A DNA stretch of 64,000 nt from Acaryochloris sp. CCMEE 5410 (GTDB lineage Bacteria > Cyanobacteriota > Cyanobacteriia > Thermosynechococcales > Thermosynechococcaceae): NCBI RefSeq assembly GCF_000238775.2, contig NZ_AFEJ02000001.1, positions 4,092,001 to 4,156,000 on the forward strand, written 5' to 3'. Made by a program: the position numbers and the translations under genes. Of the stretch, positions 46,085-55,276 are shown in pieces. Below the pieces are notes generated by a model. The model was not told the DNA's origin. It searched no databases and worked only from the letters and a program-made list of their open reading frames with translations. Position 1 is the first letter of the stretch. The number at the start of each line of letters is the position of its first letter.

Positions 46085-46534
46085 ATGACTCATCCCCAAG
46101 ATTTTGAGCAGAGTTCCCAATTCGATCGCTACGGTGCTGGATCTACCCCGAACCTCACGGTTGAAATTTCTAGTCGTCCACTCTATCGTCAAGTTCGGAG
46201 ACAGAGATCTGGGATGACGCCTATGGACTCTATCGAGTTTGAAGGTACGGCATTGGATCAGTTATCCCATGGCAAGGTTGCTTGGTGGGTTGCGATCGCA
46301 AGTTGGTTTGTCTATGGCATACCCATGGGAATCTTAGCGTTTCCGGTTCTGGGAGAGCAGGTCAAGGTAATGGGAGACCATCTCATAAAACTCTTCCATT
46401 CCCCTTTGTCTGGCACGCTGTGGTTTCAATTTTTGATGATATTGTTTGCCACTGCATTTCTAGTCATGGTGTGTCTTTGTACGCTGATGATTCTGGTGAA
46501 AGGGACGATCCGGAAACTCCAACATCGCCGTTAA
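46085..46534 (+). CDS. hypothetical protein with two transmembrane segments
   Basis: Unrecognised. About 70 polar residues (STPNLTVEISSRPLYRQVRR) precede two hydrophobic helices, VAWWVAIASWFVYGIPMGIL and FLMILFATAFLVMVCLCTLMI, and a basic C-terminus (KGTIRKLQHRR). It is probably an inner-membrane protein with its N-terminal part in the cytoplasm. About 275 bases of plain intergenic DNA precede it. Same strand as the next membrane protein, 143 bases on. Confidence 0.55.
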   Translation: MTHPQDFEQSSQFDRYGAGSTPNLTVEISSRPLYRQVRRQRSGMTPMDSIEFEGTALDQLSHGKVAWWVAIASWFVYGIPMGILAFPVLGEQVKVMGDHLIKLFHSPLSGTLWFQFLMILFATAFLVMVCLCTLMILVKGTIRKLQHRR

Positions 46535-46677
46535 ACTCTCTGGACCCATGATTGAGCTGAGTTTAAAGAGATTGAACCGGCCATACCTATCCCCACTTTT
46601 CTTTTTCTAGAGACTCACAAGTTCCTCAACATTCATCCATAAGCTGAAAATAGAGGCTATGGAACAGGAGTCTGAGG

Positions 46678-47124
46678 ATGAGAAAACACCATCATCGGGG
46701 GGATGAGCGCCAAAAAATTATTGCCTTATGGACGGCTTTTCTATTGGGCATGCTCTTTCATACCCAACTGGCTTTAATGCCGTTGTTTCATGGGCTGAGT
46801 GTGGCCCACTCCCATATCAATGATCTACCCCTCACTACCCTCTTTTGGCTGATGTTGGGCGTCTTTGGCATGGCGATGGCTGCCATTATTGCCACCGCTT
46901 TTGTGAAAGGACAACGATACAAAACGCTACATTTTGGCTTGACGTTGCTTTATACCGTCATCAATATTAGCCACCTAGCCCTGGATCTAATCGTTGGAGT
47001 CCCCAGCTATCAGCTGTGTCTGATGGGGTATCTGCTGTTGATTGGTCTCCTGCTTAACCTTGTCGCTTTTCAATGGTTTCACTCAGAGTTGGATAAACAA
47101 CCGGTCTTGAGGTCAGCTCGTTGA
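46678..47124 (+). CDS. hypothetical four-helix membrane protein
   Basis: Unrecognised, 148 residues. A basic, His-rich start (MRKHHHRGDERQK) is followed by hydrophobic segments IIALWTAFLLGMLFHTQLAL, LFWLMLGVFGMAMAAIIATA, LHFGLTLLYTVINISHLAL and LCLMGYLLLIGLLLNLVAF. His residues near the membrane face (FHGLSVAHSHIND, NISHLALDL) are noticeable and could bind a metal or heme, though this is guesswork. It lies just before the large response-regulator gene. Confidence 0.6.
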   Translation: MRKHHHRGDERQKIIALWTAFLLGMLFHTQLALMPLFHGLSVAHSHINDLPLTTLFWLMLGVFGMAMAAIIATAFVKGQRYKTLHFGLTLLYTVINISHLALDLIVGVPSYQLCLMGYLLLIGLLLNLVAFQWFHSELDKQPVLRSAR

Positions 47125-47246
47125 CTGTTAAGACCGGTTTTCCTGACCGTTCGACCGATGTCTTCCTGGTGCGATCGCAAAAATACGCCCATAATTGGAG
47201 TAGCGATTCCCTAAGTGATTCAATCGGACCTAACGTCGGGAGGCCG

Positions 47247-49535
47247 ATGATGCGAATACTTGTTGTTGAGGATGATCAGCCCACCGCTGAAACCTTAACC
47301 ACGCTCCTAAACCAGTGCAGCTATGCAGTGGAAACTGTGGCGGATGGTGAAGCCGCTGCGGATCTGGTGAATGCCTTTGAATATGACTTGCTCCTGCTGG
47401 ATGTGATGCTGCCTAAGGTGGATGGCATTACCCTCTGTCGCCAACTGCGAAATCAAGGCCATACCATGCCGATTTTGCTGCTGACGGGCAAGGGGGACAG
47501 CCATGACAAAGCGGTGGGTCTCGATGCCGGGGCGGATGATTACGTCGTCAAACCCTTTGACCTAGAAGAATTAGAAGCTCGTATTCGGGCCTTACTGCGT
47601 CGGGGACATCTCCATACCTCGCCGATTTTGGAATGGGGTCGCCTGCAGTTGGATCCCAGCTCCACTCAGGTGAGCTATCACCAGCAGCTCCTAGCGTTGA
47701 CGCCCAAAGAGTATGCGCTGCTGGAATTGCTGATGCGTAACCCTCGGCGGGTCTTTAGCTGCGGCATGTTGCTAGAGCATCTATGGACCTATGAAGACAT
47801 GCCGGGGGAAGAGGCCGTTAGAACCCATATCAAAGGTTTGCGCCATAAGCTCCGGGATGCGGATGCACCGGCCGATATGATCGAAACGGTGTATGGCATT
47901 GGCTATCGTCTTAAACCATTAGCAGAATTAGAAGCAGAAACCCCTTCCTTCCAGCAGGAAAATCAAGCGGCCATTGCCAATATTTGGCAGCGGTATCATG
48001 CTCGGATTCGTCAGCAGGTTCAGGCATTGGAACAGGCCAGCGTTGCCTTTCAAACTCACCAGGGCCACCTCAACGCCGATCAACAGCAGCAAGCAGAGCA
48101 AGAGGCCCATACCTTAGCAGGGGCCTTGGGCATGTTTGGCATTCATGCGGGGACTCACTTAGCGCGCCAGATTGAGCAACTCCTGCACCAGCCCCAACCT
48201 CTAGGAACAGAGGATATTGGAGAATTTCAGCATCAGGTAGAGACGCTCCGACAGACGATTGAGGCCCATGGCCCGGTCTCACCTACCGACACCTTGGATT
48301 CCCTAGGCACCCTGCCGTCTTTGCTGGTGATCGATGCCGATCAAGACTGGATAGCTGACTTAACGGACCAAGCTCGATATTGGGACTGGACCGTCCAGAC
48401 GGTGAAAGATCTAGACGCCGCCCATCGGTCCCTGACTCAGGATGTGCCCCAGGTGATTCTGATGGATTCAGCCGTAGCCGACTGTAAAGATCAAACCCTG
48501 GCTTTCCTAGAGCAGGTGACCCATCATACGCCTCCGATTCCGGTCTTGTTCTATGGTCTGCCGGAAGGACTCCATTCGCGGCTAGAAGTGGCTCGTTTGG
48601 GGGGGAAAGCTTTTTTAGAGAAACCGATCGCTCCCATGCAGGTGCTCCAAGAGGTGGAGCGGGTGCTGCACCAGTCTCAATCCATCACTGCCAAAGTCAT
48701 GATTGTGGATGATGATCCGAGTTTGCTGCAGTTACTGCCTCCTTTATTGGAGCCTTGGGGGTTTAAGGTGAGTACCCTTGCTGATTCCAGGCTATTTTGG
48801 CAAACCTTAGTGGCGGTCTCTCCAGATCTCCTGATTCTCGATATCGAAATGCCCCATGTGGGGGGGATGGACCTTTGCCAGATCGTCCGCAATGATGCCT
48901 ACTGGCATAACCTGCCGATTATCTTTCTCACGGCTCATACCGAAGCCGAGACGGTCAATCAGATTTTCGCCCTGGGGGCGGATGATTTTGTCAGTAAACC
49001 CGTTGTCGGCCCCGAACTGGTGGTGCGGCTCGTCAATCGTCTGGAGCGCATGCAGCTTTCTCAGCAGCTCTGGCAGGTGGATACCCTCACCAAAGCCTAT
49101 AAGCGGCAACCCGCCATTGCTCGCTTGGACCAGATGATGAAGCGAGCGCAAGATCTACAGCAACCCTTGAGTCTGGCCTTAGTTAAAGTGACCAATCTGC
49201 GGCAGATTAATGCTGAATTTGATTTGGAAACTGGAGACTCGATTTTGCGTCAGGTGGGATATACCCTAGGTCAAGGCTGTGGGAAAGATGATGTGGTGGC
49301 TCGCTGGAGTAGCAATGAGTTCTTGATGGGGCTGCAGGATGTCCAGTCGATGGAAGCAGAGGATCATGTCCAACATCTGTGCCAGGACTGTTTGCAGGCC
49401 CACGCTCTGACCCATGCAGCTGTGCCCATGCACCTCGACTTAGGGGTGGTGCAATATCCTGAGGCGGGTACGACCTTATCGGCCCTGTACAAAGCTGCCG
49501 ATTGCCACCGGATGGGGAGGCAAGTGGATGATTGA
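47247..49535 (+). CDS. six-module response regulator (REC-wHTH-Hpt-REC-REC-degenerate GGDEF)
   Basis: Modules in order: a receiver (phospho-Asp in LLLLDVMLPKVDG) and an OmpR-type winged helix (LTPKEYALLELLMRNP to VYGIGYRLKP). An Hpt-like helical part follows (EAHTLAGALGMFG, likely phospho-His). A diverged receiver is next (LVIDADQDWIADLT), then a good receiver (LLILDIEMPHVGG, FVSKPV). A GGDEF fold closes the protein, with signature SSNEF in place of GGDEF, so cyclase activity is not expected. Its frame is open to 47121, but GGGAGG sits just before the ATG at 47247, which I chose. The stop overlaps the kinase start by eight bases, so the kinase probably acts on it. Confidence 0.88.
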   Translation: MMRILVVEDDQPTAETLTTLLNQCSYAVETVADGEAAADLVNAFEYDLLLLDVMLPKVDGITLCRQLRNQGHTMPILLLTGKGDSHDKAVGLDAGADDYVVKPFDLEELEARIRALLRRGHLHTSPILEWGRLQLDPSSTQVSYHQQLLALTPKEYALLELLMRNPRRVFSCGMLLEHLWTYEDMPGEEAVRTHIKGLRHKLRDADAPADMIETVYGIGYRLKPLAELEAETPSFQQENQAAIANIWQRYHARIRQQVQALEQASVAFQTHQGHLNADQQQQAEQEAHTLAGALGMFGIHAGTHLARQIEQLLHQPQPLGTEDIGEFQHQVETLRQTIEAHGPVSPTDTLDSLGTLPSLLVIDADQDWIADLTDQARYWDWTVQTVKDLDAAHRSLTQDVPQVILMDSAVADCKDQTLAFLEQVTHHTPPIPVLFYGLPEGLHSRLEVARLGGKAFLEKPIAPMQVLQEVERVLHQSQSITAKVMIVDDDPSLLQLLPPLLEPWGFKVSTLADSRLFWQTLVAVSPDLLILDIEMPHVGGMDLCQIVRNDAYWHNLPIIFLTAHTEAETVNQIFALGADDFVSKPVVGPELVVRLVNRLERMQLSQQLWQVDTLTKAYKRQPAIARLDQMMKRAQDLQQPLSLALVKVTNLRQINAEFDLETGDSILRQVGYTLGQGCGKDDVVARWSSNEFLMGLQDVQSMEAEDHVQHLCQDCLQAHALTHAAVPMHLDLGVVQYPEAGTTLSALYKAADCHRMGRQVDD

Positions 49536-52146
49536 GCAAGTTCACCTGCTGCCTGAGCAACAGAGCTGGATGACGTCTTTGCTGAATACGTTGCCTGCGC
49601 TGGTGGTGATTCTGGATGTCCAGGGACGGATTGTAGGCTTTAATCAGGCCTGTGAACAGGTGTCTGAGTATACCTTTGCGGAGGTGAAAGAGCGATTTCT
49701 CTGGCAGGATTTGCTGTTGTCAGAGGAACGGGCTGGTGTACAAGCCGTTTTTGAGCAGTTGTTGTCCCATCAAGGCCCCAGTCAACATCAAAATCACTGG
49801 CGAACAAAGACAGGAGGGCGCCGCTTGATTGCTTGGTCGAATTCCGTGATTCAGCAGGGGCATGCGGTCCAATTTGTGATTTGCACGGGCGTTGATATTA
49901 CGGAACAGCAGCAGTCGGCATTGGCCTTGCAGCAGCAGATTGAGCATGAACGACTGTTGAGTGGTATTGCTGCCCGTATCCGCCAATCCTTAGATCTGCG
50001 GACCATCCTCAACACCACCGTGGATGAAGTTCGGCAGCTGTTAGAGACGGATCGGGTGCTGATCTTTCGGATCGAACAAAATTGGGACGGTATCGTGCTA
50101 GTGGAATCCGTCGATACGGCCCAATGGCCCTCGATCCTGGGGGTTAAAATTCACGATCCGTGTTTTCCCGATATTTATGGGAGGCCGCCAGAGCACATCC
50201 ATGCCAGTGCGGTTGATAATATCTACACCGCCAATCTGTCTCCCTGTCATCAAGAGTTACTCCAACAGTTCCAGATTCAAGCCAATTTAGTGGTGCCCAT
50301 TATTTTGGAGGATCGAGTCTGGGGCTTATTGATGGCCCACCATTGTCGGGAGCCGCGCCATTGGGAGTCCCTAGAGATTAAGTTACTGAGTCGATTGGCG
50401 ATTCAACTTGCGATCGCAATTCAGCAGTCCGAACTGTATTGCCAACTGCAGGCGGAATTGACGGAGCGTGAACAAGTTGAAGTGGTTCTGCAAGAAGCCA
50501 AACATAATCTAGAGCAGCGGGTTGTGGAGCGCACCGCAGCCCTCCGTCAGGCTAACCAACAATTACGGTCTGAACTGCAGACCCGTCAGCAGGCAGAAGC
50601 GGCTTTACAGCATTCGCAGAAGCGGATCTCTGGCATTTTGGAAATTGCCGATGATGCCATTATTTCTGTGGATGGCTCCTTTACCATCACCCTGTTCAAC
50701 CAGGGGGCAGAAAAGATGTTTGGATATCGCCGTCAAGATATCCTCGGTCAGCCTCTGCATAAGCTCTTGCCTGATGATTTAGTGATCTCTCATCAGTCTC
50801 AGATGCAGCAGTTTGGTGACCCATCAGTCGATCCATCTATGGCCACCCAGATGGGGACCCGGCGTCGCCCGATCACCGCTCAACGTCGAGATGGCACTTA
50901 CTTTACGGCGGAGGCCTCTATCTCTAAACTGCAGCTGGGGGAAGAACAGGTCTTTACGGCCATTCTGCGAGACATTACCGAGCGTCTAGAAGCCCAAGCG
51001 TCCCTGACCCAGCTCACCCGCCAAAATGAATTGATTCTCAATTCCATGGGGGAAGGACTCTGTGGGCTGGATTTGCAATATCACATCACTTTTGTGAATC
51101 CCGCAGCGGCGGAGATGTTGGGCTATGCGATTCCGGACCTGATTGACCAACCCATAGAAATCATTTTGGGAACCCACCCTCAACTCCTAAAAAATGATGA
51201 AGATGCCACATATCCCTTTGAAGATTCCTTAGTGTCGGGTACCACCCATCGCTTTATCACGGATGAATTTCGACGGCGAGATGGCACCCTATTCCCGGTG
51301 GAATATGTCAGTACCCCCATTCGCGAACAGGATGGGATTACGGGGGCGGTGATCACCTTCAAAGATACGAGCGATCGCCAGGTGGTGGAACGGATGAAGG
51401 ATGAATTTATTTCCGTGGTCAGCCATGAATTGCGTACGCCGTTGACCTCCATTCATGGGTCTTTGCGTATGCTCACCAGTGGCCTATTATCCCCTCACTC
51501 CGATAAGAGTCAGCGCCTCCTCAACATTGCCGTCGATAGTACGGATCGCTTAGTGCGATTAATCAATGACATTCTCGATGTGGAACGGATTGAATCGGGT
51601 CAGGTCAGTATGACCAAATACCCGTATAATATTTCAGATTTGATGACCCAATCTGCCGATACGATGCAGGGAATGGCTACTCAAATGCAGGTCACATTAA
51701 AGGTGACACCTCTATCAGTGCTAACGGATGTGGATGGCGATCGCATTGTCCAAACAATGACCAATCTTCTGAGTAACGCCATCAAATTTTCTCGTCCGGG
51801 AGGCATTGTGGAAATGAACGCTCATCTTATGCCTCAGCAGTCCCCAAGTTGTGCTTTGGCTACCGAACCTGATGCCACATCCCTCTCGCCTGCAGACGCC
51901 CCGCAGGTCTGTATTTGGATTCGAGATCAGGGCAGAGGCATTCCCCCGGATAAAATTGACACCATTTTTGAACGGTTTCAGCAAGCCGATTCTTCGGATG
52001 CTCGTGACCATGAGGGCACAGGGTTAGGACTTGCCATTTGCCAGAGTATTGTGCATCAACATGGCGGCCAAATTTGGGTAGAAAGTCAGCCAGGGAAAGG
52101 GAGCACCTTTTCCTTCACATTACCCATTCAGCGAAATGATACATAA
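49528..52146 (+). CDS. PAS-GAF-PAS-PAS sensor histidine kinase
   Basis: A soluble or peripheral kinase of 872 residues: PAS (about 15-130), GAF (145-310, with the phytochrome-like phrase WGLLMAHHCREPRHW), coiled linker, PAS (360-490) and PAS (490-620). HisKA follows with SVVSHELRTPLTSIHGS, then HATPase (LLSNAIKFS, IRDQGRGIPP, GTGLGLAICQ). No chromophore cysteine of the usual phytochrome type stands out in the GAF, though IYGRPPEHIHAS and similar text suggest a light-sensor relative. It overlaps the upstream regulator by eight bases, and the CheY-like gene follows 15 bases later, so the three form one phosphorelay. Confidence 0.9.
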   Translation: MIEQVHLLPEQQSWMTSLLNTLPALVVILDVQGRIVGFNQACEQVSEYTFAEVKERFLWQDLLLSEERAGVQAVFEQLLSHQGPSQHQNHWRTKTGGRRLIAWSNSVIQQGHAVQFVICTGVDITEQQQSALALQQQIEHERLLSGIAARIRQSLDLRTILNTTVDEVRQLLETDRVLIFRIEQNWDGIVLVESVDTAQWPSILGVKIHDPCFPDIYGRPPEHIHASAVDNIYTANLSPCHQELLQQFQIQANLVVPIILEDRVWGLLMAHHCREPRHWESLEIKLLSRLAIQLAIAIQQSELYCQLQAELTEREQVEVVLQEAKHNLEQRVVERTAALRQANQQLRSELQTRQQAEAALQHSQKRISGILEIADDAIISVDGSFTITLFNQGAEKMFGYRRQDILGQPLHKLLPDDLVISHQSQMQQFGDPSVDPSMATQMGTRRRPITAQRRDGTYFTAEASISKLQLGEEQVFTAILRDITERLEAQASLTQLTRQNELILNSMGEGLCGLDLQYHITFVNPAAAEMLGYAIPDLIDQPIEIILGTHPQLLKNDEDATYPFEDSLVSGTTHRFITDEFRRRDGTLFPVEYVSTPIREQDGITGAVITFKDTSDRQVVERMKDEFISVVSHELRTPLTSIHGSLRMLTSGLLSPHSDKSQRLLNIAVDSTDRLVRLINDILDVERIESGQVSMTKYPYNISDLMTQSADTMQGMATQMQVTLKVTPLSVLTDVDGDRIVQTMTNLLSNAIKFSRPGGIVEMNAHLMPQQSPSCALATEPDATSLSPADAPQVCIWIRDQGRGIPPDKIDTIFERFQQADSSDARDHEGTGLGLAICQSIVHQHGGQIWVESQPGKGSTFSFTLPIQRNDT

Positions 52147-52161
52147 AGGTAGAACGGATAC

Positions 52162-52542
52162 ATGACAGCAAAGTGCATCCTCGTAGTGGATAACGAGCTT
52201 TACATTCAAGAAGTGGTTCAGATTGCGTTAGAAACGATCAACAACTGGCGTGTCGTCACGGCCAGTTCTGGTGCTGAAGGGCTTCTGAAGGCGGAGAAAG
52301 AACGCCCTGATGCCATTCTTTTGGATATGATGATGCCGGATATGGATGGGGCCACTACCTTTCAAAAGTTGCAGGCTAATCCAGTCACGCAAACCATTCC
52401 AGTGCTGTTACTGACCGCTAAAATTCAAACAGCGGATCAAAAGCGTTATCAAGCCATGGGTGTCCATTCGACGATTGCCAAGCCCTTTGATCCACTACAG
52501 CTCCCCACTCAGATTGCAGATGTATTAGGCTGGCAGTTATAG
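52162..52542 (+). CDS. CheY-like single-domain response regulator
   Basis: Receiver only, 126 residues. Phospho-acceptor Asp in AILLDMMMPDMDG, threonine in LLLTAKIQ, lysine in IAKPFDP; the usual first acidic pair is reduced to a single Asp (VVDNELY). Without an output domain it works by binding partners or passing phosphate. It lies 15 bases after the kinase gene. Confidence 0.92.
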   Translation: MTAKCILVVDNELYIQEVVQIALETINNWRVVTASSGAEGLLKAEKERPDAILLDMMMPDMDGATTFQKLQANPVTQTIPVLLLTAKIQTADQKRYQAMGVHSTIAKPFDPLQLPTQIADVLGWQL

Positions 52543-52580
52543 CCGCCCGATCAAGGGCTTGATCCTTACTCTCTCCTAGT

Positions 52581-53675
52581 ATGAAGCCATCCGAACCTTC
52601 TCTTACCCTGTCGATTGCCAGTTTAATGCGTATAGGGGTGATCAGTTTGGGGCTGCTGTTACTATGGCAACTCCAAAATTTAGTCGTAGTGCTGATGATT
52701 TCCATCGTCTTGGCCTCTACCCTGGCTCCAATTATTCAACAGGTGGAATCGTTACGAGCGCCTCGATGGTTGGCGGTGCTAGGGGTCTATATCAGTTTGA
52801 TTGGAGCGGCTATCACTGCCGCGCTGGTGATTGGTCCGACGATCACAGAGCAAATTCAACGTATTGTTGCCGCCCTACCGGGTTATTTAGATGCCCTGAC
52901 GACGCTGATCGAAGACTCGATTATGCAGTTGGGCATCAGTAAGCCAGAAGATTTAGGCATGATCAATCAGGTATTGGATCTACAAGCTCTGACGGCTTGG
53001 ACCTTTCGTTCGAGTCAAAAGCTGATTCTCCAGTCCGTAGATATCACCAAAGGCTTATTGGGAGGGGTCTTTAACTTGCTGTTAGCGCTGATTTTGTCAG
53101 CCTATATGTTGTCCGATTCCCAACGCTTGCTGCAAGGGCTGGCCGCGCTCTTTCCTCAGCCCTGGGAACAGCGGCTGGCGGATCAAGTCCCTCCCGTGAG
53201 TCAACGGATGGGGGCCTATATCCAGGGTCGCCTACTGGTCTCGCTGATTTTGGGAACCACGGTGAGTATTGGCTTGAAGCTGATTGGCATTACGGAAGTG
53301 GCGTTGGGACTGGGAGCCATTGCAGGGCTGACGAATTTGATTCCCTTTTTTGGACCCGTACTCGGGGCGATTCCGGCGTTGCTGGTGGCGGTTGCCCAAG
53401 GGGGCTGGACGGTGGTGTGGGTGTTTTTGTTGTTTGTGTTGATCCAAAATCTAGAAACCTATGTCCTTGATCCGTTGGTGGTGAGTCCGTCGGTGAATGT
53501 GCCGCCCTTGTACCAGCTGTTAGCGGTATTGGGAGGTACCCAAGTTTTGGGAATTATTGGGGCCTTAATTGCCCCACCCTGGGTCGCGGCAGGAGGCGTT
53601 CTGATCGAGAATTTATATCTGCAACCCAAACGCGATGCAGAGCAGCAGACTCAGCCTGGGTCAGAGACGGGGTGA
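52581..53675 (+). CDS. AI-2E family transporter (PF01594-type permease)
   Basis: A membrane protein of 364 residues with about seven hydrophobic segments and the family's central loop (IPFFGPVLGAIPALLVA). AI-2E family members have been linked to export of autoinducer-2 or to Na+/H+ exchange; the cargo here is not known. It starts 38 bases after the CheY-like gene on the same strand. Confidence 0.88.
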   Translation: MKPSEPSLTLSIASLMRIGVISLGLLLLWQLQNLVVVLMISIVLASTLAPIIQQVESLRAPRWLAVLGVYISLIGAAITAALVIGPTITEQIQRIVAALPGYLDALTTLIEDSIMQLGISKPEDLGMINQVLDLQALTAWTFRSSQKLILQSVDITKGLLGGVFNLLLALILSAYMLSDSQRLLQGLAALFPQPWEQRLADQVPPVSQRMGAYIQGRLLVSLILGTTVSIGLKLIGITEVALGLGAIAGLTNLIPFFGPVLGAIPALLVAVAQGGWTVVWVFLLFVLIQNLETYVLDPLVVSPSVNVPPLYQLLAVLGGTQVLGIIGALIAPPWVAAGGVLIENLYLQPKRDAEQQTQPGSETG

Positions 53676-53703
53676 CTGACGGCTGAGTTCAGATCCTTCA
53701 TTG

Positions 53704-53744
53704 CCAAACTTGAGGGGTGATCCTCACAGTTTCCCCAAGTTTGG
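53704..53744 (+). terminator. hairpin after the AI-2E permease gene
   Basis: CCAAACTTGAGGGG pairs with CCCCAAGTTTGG, leaving one bulged A and a loop of about 15 bases. No T run follows, so it may be a terminator or a stabilising structure. Confidence 0.45.
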
Positions 53745-53836
53745 AGAGTATTCTCCACATAAAGGATACTGGCTGACTTCTGTGATGGAAGCAGTACCTG
53801 AATCTGAATAACTGCGTTCGACCCCCCTAAAGACTG

Positions 53837-54148
53837 ATGACGAAGACCTTAATTAATCTCACGTTAGCTATCGTTAAAGAAGAGGCGGAGTTACTCGCAG
53901 AGTATTGTCCCAACCCTATCTACCAGGAGGTGCTAGGGAATCCCGCAACTAAACAGGAACTGATGACCTATGTTTTAAGTCGAGTTCCCAATACCTATGT
54001 ACTGACTGCGGAACCAACGGCCCTGTCTGCTCGTGGACAAACCACTGCCTACCGTCTCCACATTGAGACACTACTGAAGCAAGGCATGGACGCACTTGGC
54101 AGCCATCGTCCGATAACTGCCCTTCGAGAGACTCAAACTGTTGGATGA
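53837..54148 (+). CDS. ComFB-like protein, possible cyclic dinucleotide receptor
   Basis: A 103-residue protein of the late-competence ComFB type, with the family phrase EYCPNPIYQEVLGNPATKQ and TYVLSRVPNTYV. In cyanobacteria, ComFB/CdgR-like proteins have been reported to bind cyclic dinucleotides (c-di-GMP, c-di-AMP). That function here is by family only. It lies near the large GGDEF-containing regulator, which could hint at shared second-messenger signalling. Confidence 0.75.
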   Translation: MTKTLINLTLAIVKEEAELLAEYCPNPIYQEVLGNPATKQELMTYVLSRVPNTYVLTAEPTALSARGQTTAYRLHIETLLKQGMDALGSHRPITALRETQTVG

Positions 54149-54251
54149 GCGGCTTAATGTCTGTTTTACCTTGCTTAGATGACTAGCCTGACTGTTTGTA
54201 CTTGTAGATGAGATTGTTTAACCAAGCATTAACGATGCTGGGGGACTGGAG

Positions 54252-54488
54252 ATGACTGCCAACCGATACCAACAACTGATTGACTTTTTGACCCAAGAAG
54301 TCGGGATTTCGACAGAGTCGATCAATATTGCCCTGAAGTCTTGTCAACAACAGCAAGGGCCTTTGCCGATGATTCTGTGGCAGTACGGTTTGATTACATT
54401 AGAGCAGCTTAATGAGGTCTTTCATTGGATCGAGACATCCTTTGGTCCCGATGAAACCTACAACATTACAATCAACTGTGAAAAATGA
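54252..54488 (+). CDS. DUF2949 protein
   Basis: A 78-residue cyanobacterial protein of the DUF2949 family, function unknown. The match rests on YQQLIDFLTQEVGIST and LPMILWQYGLITLEQLNEVF. The shape suggests a short helical protein. Its stop overlaps the start of the next gene by four bases (ATGA), so translation is coupled. Confidence 0.75.
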   Translation: MTANRYQQLIDFLTQEVGISTESINIALKSCQQQQGPLPMILWQYGLITLEQLNEVFHWIETSFGPDETYNITINCEK

Positions 54489-54781
54489 GGTTTTATATGT
54501 TCTCTTTAACCACTCGACATCAACCTTGGTGGGTCCATATTCAAACCACGATTCCTGATTGTCACTATTATTTTGGTCCCTTCGACAGTATCGAAGAGGC
54601 AGAGGCCCATCAATCAGGATATGTAGAAGATTTAGTCCAAGAGCAAGCTTTAGAAATTGTGGTCAAAGTCAGTCGCTGCCAACCTGAAATGTTGACTCTT
54701 TGTGATGAAGACGATCTGTATCCTATGGACTGGCGGGATCTGTCTCCCCATGACCGACCGACGGTGCTATGCCATTGCTAG
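54485..54781 (+). CDS. DUF1816 protein
   Basis: A 98-residue protein of the cyanobacterial DUF1816 family, function unknown. It has WWVHIQTTIPDCHYYFGPF and IEEAEAHQSGYVEDLVQE, as expected. The start overlaps the DUF2949 stop (ATGA). An internal ATG at 54500 is possible. It ends with conserved-looking cysteines (TLCDEDD, VLCHC). Confidence 0.72.
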   Translation: MRFYMFSLTTRHQPWWVHIQTTIPDCHYYFGPFDSIEEAEAHQSGYVEDLVQEQALEIVVKVSRCQPEMLTLCDEDDLYPMDWRDLSPHDRPTVLCHC

Positions 54782-54784
54782 CCT

Positions 54785-55093
54785 TTAATCGGTGGTAATC
54801 CAGAAAAAGCCTGGATCCGTGCGCCGCTGATCATCCAATAATTCAGATTCCCAAATATCAGGATTGGCGGTGGCTTCTAAGGGACGCTTGCCCGACATCT
54901 GTAGCTCCAGGTCGGAAGCTGTAGTGGAAGCCTCGCTATTCTCAGAAAAGAGGGTAATCGACGGCTTCACTTCACCCCCCAATGCATCAGCGGATTCTCG
55001 TGGTGCAGGGGTAGAGGGAGTGGTTCCGGCCCAGGCAGGACTGGTGAAGGTTGTCAGCAGACTGGCAACCAGGATGAATTTGAGAGAAGTCAT
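54785..55093 (-). CDS. small exported hypothetical protein
   Basis: A 102-residue protein with a clear signal peptide (LKFILVASLLTTFTSPAWA, cleavage near AGTT) and a short, polar, Ser/Thr/Glu-rich mature part without cysteines. I do not recognise it. Its stop is four bases beyond the DUF1816 stop, so the two are tail to tail. The mature protein is probably disordered. Confidence 0.6.
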   Translation of the reverse strand: MTSLKFILVASLLTTFTSPAWAGTTPSTPAPRESADALGGEVKPSITLFSENSEASTTASDLELQMSGKRPLEATANPDIWESELLDDQRRTDPGFFWITTD

Positions 55094-55276
55094 GGTAGGT
55101 GTGAGGGTTTCAGATACTGGCAGTCTAGAAACTCGCGAGAAAAGTTGGGGTGTCTCAGCCCAGCCTGTAATGGCGATCTAGATCATTGCTAGGATGCCCA
55201 CTCTCTCGTGAGAGAGATCTGGAAGGATGGGCGTGCGATCGCACCCTCTGTATCACAAGAACCGCAGCTAGACCTT

